Shown piece by piece: positions 23,355-34,385 of a DNA stretch of 64,000 nucleotides (its first letter is position 1; every line of letters begins with the position of its first letter). The DNA lies in the NCBI GenBank assembly GCA_013423325.1, contig BLJB01000369.1:124001-188000 (forward strand). Direction: 5' to 3'. The stretch is from Usnea hakonensis. Its lineage: Eukaryota > Ascomycota > Lecanoromycetes > Lecanorales > Parmeliaceae. The position numbers and the translations under genes were made by a program. The notes under the pieces were generated by a model that searched no databases, had not been told where the DNA came from, and saw only the letters and a list, made by a program, of their open reading frames with translations.

Positions 23355-24726
23355 AGTGTGACACGAATTGCAATAACCAGAGGAGTGAGAGCGGCTGACG
23401 GTTCTTTTGAGGCCTCAGGATTGATTGGGAGAATGTTCAGAAAACGAGGGATGTGATTCGCAGGTTTTACTTTCTGAGATACTATGGGGGCTGTCATTCA
23501 TTAGAAACGGCGGGTTGGTGTGTTATAATAAAGCAACTCGAGACATCTTGAAAACATCCACCACTCTCACAAGCGCTGCCCCAATGTCCGGCGCCCGAGC
23601 CTTGATACTCATATAATCACAAAACCTGTTATCAAATAGACTATAGCATCCACACGCCCGTAGCAGGAATACAAATACCGCACCACCTCCACACACAAAC
23701 CGCCGTCCCCTCCTAAATAAAACCCATACATCACATCTCCCCCCTCACCTTACCCACCCATCCCAAGCACCACCATCCAACAACCTACAAATCCCAAATC
23801 CCCCCCTCACAACCCAGAACCTCCCCTTCCTTCCAAACCGCGCCTTCTCCTCCTCGCTACAACCACCCATCCCTTCCTTCCATCCATCAGACCTGCGCCC
23901 CCCCCCCAAAAAAAATGGATGACAATCCCTCTGAAACAGAAGAGCAATTACCGTATAAAAAAAACACTCTTGATACACTCCTCCCTAAGGTGCCTTTTTT
24001 CCCGTCATGTCTATGGCGGTGGCGGTGGCGGGAGATGTGTTTATAAATCTAAGGTATGCAGATGTGTGGAAGTGTGGGGGATTGAAGGCTTGGATGGTGC
24101 TAAGGAATGGATGGTGTGATATAGGGAGTTACTGAAGCGTAGGGCTGGTGGGTTGGAGTAGCGATGCTTGAGGTTATTGTTGTCTGCGGGGTTTGGGGTT
24201 TTGGGGGGGGGAGGGTGGGGGGTTGGGGGAGGATGATGATGATGGGTTGGGGGGATGGAGGGGGCTTGTGAGGGAAGGGAAGAGGGTGGTTTTGCGAGAT
24301 AGAATGGATGTGAGTGATGGGTTGGGATGGGGGAGGGAGAGAGGGTTGGGGGTTGGAAGAAGGGTGATGGGTGGAGGGTTGTTGCACGTGAAGGGATTCA
24401 TGAGCGAGGGAGGGGGGGTGGTGGTAGAGGTGGATGGTGATTAAGGTATTTATTTGAAGATGTGGGGTGGAATGCGGTTGTAGTATTATACTGGGTAGGT
24501 TTTTATCTTGGAGATGGGAAGAGTTTGGAGAGTGTTCTATTTCTAGGCAGAGAAGTTGCTTCGCTATCTTCGAGGGGTATTAAGATGAACGTTCGACCAT
24601 GACCGAATTTCTTCTTTTACATTGTGTGTGCAGACTTGTAGAGGCACGATTTACGGAAGGGGGCAATCCGTCGAATCTGGACCAAGGTCGGGATGATGAC
24701 TTCAAAAACGAGCTGGACGCAACGTT
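23355..24726. other. Low-complexity intergenic region
   Basis: It is C-rich at about 23690-23910 and G-rich at about 24190-24440, with TGATGATGATGA-like microsatellites. The open frames found here on both strands are repetitive in composition and are not supported as genes. Confidence 0.6.
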
Positions 24727-25582
24727 TCATCCAGACTTCGCAACGCCTGGCTGGGCGTAACGAGCATCTTGCTGACTCAGCGGCAGCCTCGAGTTGTCAG
24801 GGCGATTCGTCAGGACGAAAACATCGATGCCATCAGCTTTGCCATCGGAACCGGTGTACGGGGTATTATTGCAGGTATTGGCGTTGGTGGTGTATTTACT
24901 AGTGTCGCATGTCTGGGGATCGTAGTGCAGCCCATTTGCGATCTGGATGGACGTCGTGGAGGTCGTGCCGCATGAGCTGAGGAACGGCCGGTTAGCCCTA
25001 GCATGGAATGTGACAAGTCGAAGATTCACTCACGTTATTTAGTATGGCAAGAAAGTCCAGTAGCCGCAGTATTGGAGGCTGTTGCTCGGTCTTGGCTGGG
25101 TGATCGTCCTGGTCGTGCCGACGCTCTTGGAATAGCTATACGAGGCACCAAGGTTGAAAGCGGCCGAAAGGTCGCCCTCATCACCGCCGCCACCCACTTC
25201 GAAGCCAAAGTTGAGCTCGTAAGTGTTGGTCACGGTGATGCTCTGAGCTGTTGCAAAGGTGCAGGCGGAATTGGCTTAGCACTGCGTCTCGGAGTAGGGA
25301 ACCTCGGGCCCGAATTCGCAGTAGCTGAGGCAGCCACTACTGACAGTGTATTCGCCTACAGGACAGTTACCATTGCCGTCGACGGTTGTTTTCTTAGGGC
25401 AGTTTGAGTTGAACTGTGTGTGAGTCAGTTGCTGCCTGATTAAGGGTGTATCAATGACGTACTACGAGTTCCTGGTCGGAAACAGGATTGACGCAAGTTG
25501 ATTGTCGAGTCTGTAGCAATTTTGGATTTGCAGCGCTGGCTACGGCCAGGAGTCCTAGAAAAGGAAGTGCGAGTATAGTCAT
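24727..25582 (-). pseudogene. Secreted Cys-rich protein gene with two in-frame TAA codons
   Basis: Three exons fit one continuous reading frame of 250 codons: 25582-25463, 25413-25034 and 24976-24727. The introns are 25414-25462 and 24977-25033, both GT-AG with matching phases. Exon 1 encodes a signal peptide (MTILALPFLGLLAVASA). Exon 2 is Cys-rich (CPKKTTVDGNGNCPVGEY) and then Gly/Ser/Thr-rich and beta-strand-like. Exon 3 ends in a Cys-containing domain. The frame is interrupted by TAA at 25278-25276 and by TAA at 25041-25039. Both are one C-to-T change from CAA, the typical RIP lesion. Splicing, frame and composition are otherwise intact, so inactivation looks recent. I do not recognise the family; a beta-rich secreted, possibly lysin-like, fold is only a guess. 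Confidence 0.65.
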
Positions 25583-26393
25583 GATGGTGCTCCAGGTGCC
25601 TTCAGATGATATGACAGGATGGGACCGAGCTAAAACTACTTGGGACAAAGGTGGACACTGCCGATATAGGAATATAGTGATAGAAGAGCAAAGAATGTTT
25701 CCTTTACTTGTGAGCCTGTAATTCTGCCTCTCGCAGACTTGATCTTGTCCTTATATAGACAGAGCCATCTCGACCAAGTCGGAGACTTCTGACGTCCTGG
25801 ACCTTGGCATCTGGTCCAGATGCACTACCACCTAAAATTAGTAGCCACGATGAGTAGACATAAAGCTTGACCTCTGCGTATTTTGAAAGTTGTTGATCTG
25901 TTGCCGTGTTGAGGCTCCGCCAAGTCTTCTAGCCGTTGTTCGAAACGAAACTATGTTGCTGCAGCGGGACTGAGGCTCAAGGAGCTGGAGTATACTTCAA
26001 GAACAGATGAGCCAAAAATGTGAGTGCCAATGTGCGAGACGGAATAAGCGAATGACGCGTTTGAAGGTAGGAAAAGACTTGGACTCTCTACGTGAGCATC
26101 AACGCGCATACTGGATGTGTGTAATTTCGACATGAAGACTGAACCAAAACGTTTTGCGAATAAAGTACGGCAGCACGTAGCACTATTGAACACATGCACT
26201 ATACAAAGCGGACTTTGACCAGCTCGTTAGCTCGTGTGGTGGTGATACAGCAGCACGGGATGAGATGTAATTTTAGAGTTACAGTACGCTTTCCCCGCAA
26301 AAAATAATTCAACATCATTGAGACAACAACAAAGATGGGGAGGCCGGAAATCCAAGCTTTTCAAGTGATCATACTTATATGCTGGTCTTGATA
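25583..26393. other. Gene-free spacer
   Basis: It contains the upstream region of the broken secreted-protein gene. No other gene is visible. Confidence 0.4.
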
Positions 26394-26504
26394 CGGCATC
26401 GAAAGTCCTGGGACAAGCCCTAACCCTATTTCGGAAGGCGGCCCCAAATTTGGGTACAGGACATTATCCGAAGAGTCTTGGCATTCCCAGGACTTTCGAT
26501 GCCG
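26394..26504. mobile_element. Short palindromic element, copy 1
   Basis: Perfect 20-bp terminal inverted repeats, CGGCATCGAAAGTCCTGGGA at 26394-26413 and its complement at 26485-26504, flank a 71-bp core that starts near CCCTAACCCTAT and contains CGGAAGGCGGCCCC and CATTATCCGAAGAGTCTTGG. The same core recurs in copy 2 at 26628-26733. This is a MITE-like element of about 0.1 kb. Confidence 0.85.
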
Positions 26505-26627
26505 ACCTCCGTAGAATTGCTTGTCTCAAATGTCATAAACAAGGTTGCGGCTCAGATGACGGGATCTTTAAATAGGTAGAGAAGCTTTGACTGAACTCAA
26601 TTTCGCGTGCGCTGATTGGCACTCAGG

Positions 26628-26733
26628 AGGTCTAAGTCCTGCCACAAACCCCTAACCCTATCTTCGGAAGACGGCCCCAGTTTTGGGTGTAGCGCATTAT
26701 CCGAAGAGTCTTGGCATGTTGCAGGACTTACCT
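26628..26733. mobile_element. Short palindromic element, copy 2
   Basis: The core is shared with copy 1 (CCCTAACCCTATCTTCGGAA, ATTATCCGAAGAGTCTTGGC), but the terminal arms differ from copy 1 while still pairing with each other (AGGTCTAAGTCCTGCCACA against the complement AGGTAAGTCCTGCAACA). Both copies are followed by ACCTCCGTA. Confidence 0.8.
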
Positions 26734-27603
26734 CCGTACCTTACTTTAGGTAACATGACTCCCGATTTCTATTTGCCTTGGTACATGAAATTGCTGAAAG
26801 AATTCCCCTTTTTCCGAAACGTACCCCCGCAACGGTCCGGTCTGCAGTCGAGCTGCGAAGCTCAGCATCACGAAGAGGTAATGACTCCCACATACGGAGT
26901 ACACGCCTTTGGCAAAAAGATGATAACAGACAGACTTTTCGAGTTTGCAGCTAGACTCGACGAAAAAGAGATGCTGGAGGAGGGAGAGGTGGTCTCAGAG
27001 GTGGGGCAAGTTGTGGGGCCGATCAAGGCAGTAGAGGCCGCGTCTCTATAACAATTGCATTTTCCTTGTGCCCATTAGGTTACCCTATCTACAATGCAAG
27101 CTCCTCTAGGAGCTACATCACTTTGCTGGGCTCCAATTGGCATCGGCAAAGAGAATTGCATAATTTCGAAGAGAGCGGCATACGTAGTGAGGAATGCACT
27201 CAGATGACGATGGATGACGATTGGTACACACGCGCTGTATTTCTCTGGTCTTCCGACTCAGTATGAAGACCACGGAGTTGTCTAAGAAGAGAGCAAAGTG
27301 ATACTCGTGGAACAATCTGGACGATAAAAGTGACGGCCACTGTTTGAGAGTCGCCATGAGTTGGTTGACCCAGGATAAAGGTTTCTTTGCCTGGTCCCTC
27401 CCAGGTTCCTGACACTCTTTAAGTAGATACGCGGTTGAGTCCGTCTCACTAGACACTAGCCCGAAGTCTCAAAGCATTCTGAGGATAGGGTTTTCCGATA
27501 CCAAACTCAAATCATCCTCTGTGTGAGACTTCGCGGTGACAACACCAATGGAATAGATTTCGAAGGTAGATAGTTTGTCAGAATATCGTGAAAGACCGCG
27601 TCG
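26734..27603. other. Gene-free spacer
   Basis: An ORF at 26683-27051 overlaps the second palindromic element. Its acidic 3' half (about 26880-27051) is protein-like but unidentified. Nothing else is visible. Confidence 0.35.
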
Positions 27604-29004
27604 TCAACTCCATATAAGGAGGTAACAATTGTTGAAATGCTCGACGAACTTTTCTTCATTGAACCAAAAGCCGCGGCAAGGGCAGAAAGTCCTGGTCCAG
27701 TGTTTCTCTAACACGTGGCGCGTGAGTTCATTTTCCACTTCGAACGACTTGGAGCACTGGTTGCAGTTCCTCACGGTCTCGTTGCTTATCCATGCACTCG
27801 AATGGCACTGAAACATATGTTGGCCTCTGAGGTACATTGAACCAAACTCTATGAGATGATGATCACACGATGACACTGGACACGGTCGAGCATTTCCTGA
27901 GGCCTTGCGCTCGACCGTACGAACTATGCAATCATCAAAGTGGTCTAGATAGTCAGTCCTACTGAGGTACTCGGTACAACTGTGGCATTTGAATGGCTCG
28001 TCGGTATCATATATCGATAGACCATGAGAATCCTTTATGCGGGCGAAAAGGTGCTTGAACTCTTCAAAAATGACTGTCGTCCTGTAGCAGCGAGAGTGGC
28101 ACAACCCATACCTTCAAAGTGTATTCTAGTGTGTTTTTCCCTCTCTGTTTTTAACGAGAACCTTTTGCGGTGGTATATACAAGTGCTGACTGGGCACGTC
28201 CACGAAGATTTGGATATAGCATCTTCCTCAGGCTCATGCACGGTGGCGGCTACTATGTCACCAAGCTTTGGTGGTGTGGAGATCGCGTGCGGCTCTTGGG
28301 AAACATCAAGAAGTATTCCCGCTGCATCGAAATCATGCCTTAGGAGTCGACTGTGATTCAAGTGGATCCCGGGCTGGTATAACATTGACATCACCAGTGA
28401 CATTCCCGAGCCCCTGTAAATCGATTCGCACACTGTCACTTGTCTTTCGCTTTCTGGACTGGGCAGCAATGTATCATGTTGACTGTGCAAGAGCTCGACG
28501 ATTGATATCAGTTGGGTGGGCTGGCAAAACCGTGGTTGCTGGGAGATGCGGCGGCTGAGCCGGTCTTGACACTTTGTAGGCCGCTTTGTCCTTCACTGTC
28601 ACCTGGGCATCATGCTGATGTTGGTTTGTATTAGAGGGTTGGACCGCGGAGCTTGCGACATTAGCTGGCGCAATAGTGACGTACGGTAGTTCGGCCTCAG
28701 CTTACACATGCGGTTGCTCTGTCCTCCCTACTCTCTTGCATCTCGCGCATTCAAGTCGTGCAATGTTACGCTGGTCTTTACGAGCGTCGTCAGACAGAGA
28801 AGGCTGGTTCCGACGTCGAACCTGGCCTTTTGACCTTGCTGTAGCACCAGGAAGATCAAGTAATATTTGATAAGACAAGGTAGCCTTGTCCGAGCTACTA
28901 GATTTTGGAGGCTCTCGACTTATTGTACTTGCATAAGTCTCCGAGTAGCGCGGTTCGGATAAACCATGCCGGCTCCAGAGTTTGTGATACGGATCGATGG
29001 GCAA
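27604..29004 (-). pseudogene. Decayed C2H2 zinc-finger protein gene
   Basis: The 3' part (28104-27604) encodes several zinc-binding modules, including CNQCSKSFEVENELTRHVLE followed by a second His, and FKCHSCTEYLSRTDYLDHF. Just upstream is CPVSTCIYHRKRFSLKTERE with an HTRIH end. The 5' part starts at an ATG at 29004 and includes SDDARKDQRNIARLECARC, resembling the N-terminal DNA-binding region of some fungal regulators. Reading along it meets TAA at 28704, TGA at 28476, TGA at 28335, one frame change near 28335 and another near 28104. No set of introns removes these. It is a multi-lesion pseudogene of a probable nuclear zinc-finger protein. Confidence 0.7.
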
Positions 29005-30556
29005 AGTCGTAAAACTTGTGGGAGTGAAACATCCCTGGTTAAAGTAGAGAATATCATCCTAAAGAACGGAAGTCGTTTGACTTCTCGAAGAGGGAAGTAC
29101 CGGGGTGCTCAGCCACGGGGTGATCAGGGCCCTGCATGGTGGAATTTGATTTTTGTTGCTAGTCTGCTGTACTCGTACTTTGGTTGCCACATAAGGAAGT
29201 CAAATGCACGTTACAAGGAATTAATGCGCACGTACTCCCAAGAGATCATGCATGCTTAGGGAACAGAGTACTTTATGAGATCTCGCTCAAACTCTAAACC
29301 ATCGTTGATGCCTGCCTTAGCAAAAAGATAAGGTTTGGTGGTACCGTCGTCAAAAGGCGGTATCAGGATCCAGAACCGTAAGACCGTAGATTAGAATATA
29401 CGTTTACATCAAAAAGACCGATAATAGTTTTGGTACGGTAGCTATAAAAAAATGTTTGAGATATACGAACTGATACTTATCGTCTACAACTCTTTAACTC
29501 TGATATTGCTAAGCCCACGAAGGATGCTTCGTCAGACAGCCCGCGGCAGCTAGAGCTGCAATCCTTCTGTGTAAGACGAAGTGTTACGATGACTGAAGGC
29601 CCTGCATTGCTTTCCGAAAGTATTCGCGAAAGCGTGGCGTGGGGGTGGTTAGGGGGTAGTCCTACAGGGTCTAAGGCAGGGGCCCGAGGGGGGCACGGCT
29701 ATACGGGGCTTGATACAGGCTTGTTTCGACGCTAAATGTAAGATACTTATATCACCGTAGAAATAGATAGACGTCTAGAATTTAGTAACCATTACTATTC
29801 AAAAACGTATCGTATATAAGACCGGCAAAAAAATAACTTTAACTACCGTGTAGACACGGTAGTGGAAACCCCAGCCAAGCCCCCAAGGTGAAGAAGAGTA
29901 AGGTAAGGTAGCGGAGGGTATCCCGCACATCAATTCCTGTCACCCCCACTCTCTCATTCACTCTCTCATTCTCCTGTCATCCACTCTAATGGCTGGTGTG
30001 CCACTAACCCGTTAGTATCCGGTCTTCGACTTCCCCCAGCCTCAAAGCCGAGTGTTTTCATTCCCAGCGGTCAGTACCGTTGCGTGCTTCTTTCGGATGG
30101 AAGACAACATATTTCACGAGAAATTCGGTACTTTCCCACACGCTTCGCATGACAAGGCTTCTACTTTCTGGTCTACCTTTGATTACTTGTCCCGGTAATC
30201 AGCCTGGGAATTGTGGGACGTCGTTCAAGTCAAGATGATGACACAAGTTGTCCATAACATCTAATGCTTGTTTTATTGCCATTAAAGTACCCTGACTGCG
30301 GTACTTTCATACTCAGGTTGAAAGGTAGGCAATTTTGTATGCGTGTATATATGATGTATCTCTCTCCCTCTCACAACCAAATTTTCTTCCTTTTGAGCCT
30401 GCACATGATACTCCCACCGGCCTTCAATACTATTCCAAGGCTCTCCAATTGATTCTTCTACCCTTTCCTATCAAACCGCTACATCTTCCCTCCAGTCCGA
30501 ATTTTTGTCATCATATCTGTCCCACTACGCAAGCAATTACCTACGATATCTTCTCG
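29005..30556. other. Gene-free region with transposon-like motifs
   Basis: At 29330-29360 the sequence TTTGGTGGTACCGTCGTCAA runs into AAGGCGGTATC, and TTTTGGTACGGTAGC follows at about 29430. These motifs (CAAAAGGCGGTA, GGTACGGTAG) also occur at the TIR elements at 15.2-16.1 kb and 59.2-60.5 kb, so a decayed element of the same group is likely, but I could not define two ends. The 30.2-30.55 kb part is a pyrimidine-rich leader for the next gene. Confidence 0.4.
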
Positions 30557-30941
30557 ATGGGGACAGCTACACCATGTCAGCCCTCGAACGAGGAGCTCAA
30601 CACACTCCTCATCACAGTCCGGCTCCTAGCGGCCGTAGGCTTCTCATACCTCCTTAAAATCCTTTATCATCTCATAAAAGAGCCACTGTTCTCTCATCGC
30701 TCGCCTCTTAATGCTCATACACCCGACGGTATCTCCTCTCCCCAAATTCTCTGTGACCTTATCTAAAGCTGATGGAGCTGTCCTCCACATAGCCATCGCA
30801 GAAGAGAACATTGGCATGAGTCTCGATGACACCGCCTCTACCAATCAATTGAGTCTGGAGCTGGACTTCGATGACTTTGATGACGGAGATCTTGGTATTC
30901 GCGTGCCCGAGCCCGCCTACCATCCACGAGGTCGACTCTGA
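30557..30941 (+). CDS. Small single-span membrane protein, hypothetical
   Basis: Exons 30557-30728 and 30793-30941 give 106 aa. The intron at 30729-30792 (64 bp, GTATCT, GCTGAT branch, CATAG) rejoins the frame in phase 1. Residues about 14-38 form a hydrophobic segment (TLLITVRLLAAVGFSYLLKI) and the C-terminal half is strongly acidic (LELDFDDFDDGDLGIRVPEP). The ATG lies after a pyrimidine-rich leader, and upstream extension meets no supportive sequence. No family is recognised. The normal acidic C-terminus, clean splice phase and Kozak-like position argue that it is real. It lies alone between gene-poor blocks. Confidence 0.55.
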
Positions 30942-32664
30942 ACACTGCAATCCCATCGCTATCAATTCTCTATCTTCTCTCAGCCTGCCACGGCGGCTCA
31001 TTGTGCCCTCCAAGTAGCAGTATCAAGGATCCGATTTTTGCTCTTCCGGCGAACTTATACGTACCACCTATAACGTCCACCCTGGTTACAGAGGCGCCAA
31101 ACAGTTCAGGAGACTGTGGGATCAGCGAAAGCTCTTTTACTCCCTCGAACTCTCCCATTCTTCGGCTTTTCGTGTGGAGGCCTCTCACTCAAGCAATTAC
31201 CTGTCTGTATATATATATGTACACCCACACCCACACACATGGCTGGCCCATCCACCATCCGCGTGAAGACTTGTATGGCCCGCCAAGCTCGTGTGCATGC
31301 TTGGTGCAAGGATAACTTTCTTACAACACTGTCGCCCCAGCGGTGAAGACGTCAATCGTATGTTCAAACATCCACAGTGTCTCTGTGCGAGTACTAGCAT
31401 TGAGAAATCACTATATTAACACCATACTCCCCCCAGCAGATCACCAAGTCGTACCCGCAACCAAGCAGTCGAGTGACTACTTCACGTCTGGAAACTTACA
31501 TCTCATATCCATGCATCTAGATTCGGCTAATTTCCTTTCCCTTGCCCTATTGCCTTTCCCATCCTCTCCACATCCTCTTCCCGCCCTCCCCCAATCCCCA
31601 TCCTCCCTCCATCTCCATCCTCTCTGCTCTCAAACCTCAAGCCTCAAAATTCGAGAACCAATCAACCCTCAACTCCTCTGCACCCCACAGAACCCCCTAT
31701 ACTCATAACCCCCTAAACCCACACCTCTCAAAACCAAATATCCTCATACCCCAATTCCCACCCACAACGCCCAACACTACCCATACCAGCATCCCCACCC
31801 AGCCTCTCACAACCACAACCATACTATAGTAAATCTACCCTTCTCCTATGTTGTTTTTTATAAAGTATATATATGCAAATCTGGTAGAGGAGAGGTTCGA
31901 TAATCCATTTTTCCGGATTTTTGAATGTCGGAAACCCATGCATCAGTGAGTTTCTCACTTCCCTTTTCTTCCCGAAGAGGGTAAAACTAGCAAGGGCGAA
32001 AATTGATAGCAATAATAGAAATAGAGAATGATAATAGTAATGCCGAGATTAGAAAGCAACACGAAAATACTACCTAGTTTTATATTACGTTACCTACTCA
32101 CATACCTTACAATCTACACTCGATGTATATCTTTCTCTACCTCTGAATAACATCGATAGACATTCTGATTTTACATAACATCACTGCATAACTTTCTCTG
32201 GGTATCGTATCTAATATAAGTAGAGTAGATACAGCACAGAAATTCCTCTACTCCCTAGTCCAAACACTACCTTAAACCCCCCCAAAAAAACAAGAGAGAT
32301 GTAGAGGAATCAAGGGGTAATTTACTTTGCATGGCGCATTTGGCTTGTGGCTTGTGGCTTTCGTCGTAGTGGGACTTTCCGCTAGTGATTGTTTTCCCAT
32401 GTTTAGATCTAGCTTGCTTCCCGCCCGCTTTCGGTCTTTATATGGCTGAGTAGCCAGCCGGTTGAGGTATAAAATAAAGTGAGTTGAGATCAGTAGGAGG
32501 TGATGTGCATATTACGATATGGGTGCGTGGTGGGATATGTGGTTCCATGGGGTGTGAAATATGAGAGAAATGCCTCAGACACCAATCTGTTTTCTTAGAG
32601 TAACTTCGTTCGAGTAACTCCGATGTCACAAGACGACGCATTTACACAATCCCAGAATCTCCTC
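30942..32664. other. Gene-free region with CA repeat and C-rich tract
   Basis: A (CA)n microsatellite occurs at about 31220-31240 (ACACCCACACCCACACACA). The segment 31550-31830 is C/T-rich low complexity. The end lies downstream of the aldolase gene. No gene is supported. Confidence 0.55.
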
Positions 32665-33989
32665 TCATTCGGTGAATGGGGTAAAGGGGACGACCTTCTC
32701 TTTCGTGTCAAAGTCCTTCAATGCCTGCTTTACTCTTTCCGTCATTGTCTCCTCGCCCTTACGAACCCAGATTCGAGGATCATAGTATTTCTTGTTTGGC
32801 TTGTCCTGTATCGTGGTATTAGCGGCGGACTCGGCAAGCTAGAAATGACGCGTACCGGTCCCTCAGGGTTGCCGACTTGTTTCAAGAGATAGTCCTTTTT
32901 CTCGAGAACGTAGTCACGGATGCCTGTTAGATACCCATACTGGAGATCGGTGTCGAGGTTCTGCATTCGTCAGCCAGACGCCTTCTGTTTTAAATCTTTA
33001 TGGTACGACATACCACTTTGACAACGCCATAGCCAATAGCTTCTTTGAAGTCCTTTAATTCGCTACCAGACCCACCGTGGAACACGAGGAACACAGGCTT
33101 ATCATCCTCGGATTTAATCGCCGCTTTGACTTCCTCCTGGTGGTCCTTCAGAAGACTGGGTTTCAGTTTCACATTTCCAGGGGTATAGACACCGTGAACA
33201 TTTCCGAAACCAGCTGCAATGCTGAAATTATGGCCAATGGGGGACAGTGTTTGGTAGATCCTGAGGATATCCGCTGGTTGGGTCATGAGGTTCTTGACCT
33301 CCACCTTTTCATTGTTCACGCCATCCTCCTCACCACCAGTGACGCCGATTTCCATCTCAAGAAATTGATTCATGTATCTTATCTTCCTGAAGTAAGCTTC
33401 CGTCACATGCAAATTTTCATCGACCGACTCTTCCGAAAAGTCGACCATATGAGAGCTGAACAGCGGTTCTTTTTCATCTTTCATGTACTTATCATCAGCC
33501 TGCGGATATTATTGTCAGTCTCGTTTCAGTACCCAATTATTAGAAGATGCACACCGCAAGCATGCCATCCAACCATGGCCTCAACTTCATGGCGCAATGG
33601 TCCGTGTGCAGGACGACAGGGACACCATAAGACGGAGCAACGCTCCTAATGTAGTGGGCTCCAGCAATAGCACCCGCAATCGAAGCCTTTTGGTCTTTGT
33701 TGTCTACACCCTTCCCGCAGAAGAAAGCCGCTCCTCCTTGAGACATTTGCAGGATGATGGGAGCCTTCATATCACGCGCGGCCTCGAGGGCTGCTACGAC
33801 AGTGGAGGATGAGGTGACATTGATGGCTGGGATGGCGAATTTGTGCTTTTGAGCGTACTTGACTGTGTTGCGTTAGCCAGCTGTCAATCTTGACGTCGTC
33901 GATTATGTGGAAGCGGGCATACAGAGATTGAAGACATCGTCGCCAACGATGACGCCGTACTTGCGCTTGAGGACTTCTTCGACACCCAT
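32665..33989 (-). CDS. Class II fructose-bisphosphate aldolase, divergent
   Basis: Five exons (33989-33923, 33862-33555, 33499-33014, 32960-32856, 32805-32665) give 368 aa, close to the usual 360 for fungal class II aldolase. The enzyme reversibly cleaves fructose-1,6-bisphosphate to dihydroxyacetone phosphate and glyceraldehyde-3-phosphate in glycolysis, in the cytosol. The catalytic Asp110 and zinc ligand His111 lie in VVLHTDHCA. Zinc ligands His227 (GFGNVHGVY) and His266 (VFHGGSGS) and the phosphate-binding Gly residues are present. The C-terminal NPEGPDKPNKKYYDPRIWVR block is typical. Some normally invariant positions differ: CAMKLRPW instead of CAKKLLPW, and GVVKVNLDTD instead of GVVKMNVDTD. 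It is therefore more likely a paralogue than the main housekeeping copy. UVE1 lies 397 bp upstream on the same strand. Confidence 0.9.
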
Positions 33990-34385
33990 TGTTTCGTTCT
34001 TTAAAGGTGCGTGATGTGGAGATTTCTCGGAGGAGTGCTCGGGGAGGAATTGATGTAGGTGATAAGTGAATTTATATATGATATGGTGGTGGGATTGAAG
34101 GTAAAAGAAAAGTTGATGTGATGGCGGAGGGGGCTTACATTACTTTGGTGGGGCTTCGGCGCTTTCTTTCTGCGGACTCGGAACTGCGGAGTATCTGATT
34201 GGCCGATTCTCTCCTTGGCGTGGGAAATTCCGCACCTAGTAAGGTAGGTAGGTACCTTATGTTAACCTAACGGCACATAGATTTGGAACGCACCATGTCT
34301 GGTGTAGGGTTTATATTCAACAGAGGAGAGACTCAAGAGATGAGCGTTTCCAATATATACTTTATGATAATATGTGCTAAAAAGT
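33990..34385. promoter_or_regulatory. Promoter region of the aldolase gene
   Basis: The 396 bp between the aldolase ATG and the UVE1 stop contain AAGGTAGGTAGGTACCTT at 34241-34258, a near-palindromic motif found again upstream of UVE1. No gene is present. Confidence 0.4.

Noticed and set aside
25270..25330. Intron that would remove the first TAA of the secreted-protein gene
   Set aside because: A GTTCCC...AACAG candidate of 55 bp exists but would shift the frame and lose the coding continuity seen on both sides of the stop.
26404..26660. CCCTAACCCTA telomere-like sequence in the palindromic elements
   Set aside because: It is only about two units long, is part of the shared core of both element copies, and shows no longer array.
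28075..28140. Intron to explain the frame change in the zinc-finger gene near 28104
   Set aside because: The only GT-AG pair (GTATGG to TACAG) spans 30 bp, too short, and does not change the frame.
29330..29880. A third TIR element with CAAAAGGCGG
   Set aside because: Motifs on the left side are clear, but no matching right terminus or TA duplication could be fixed.
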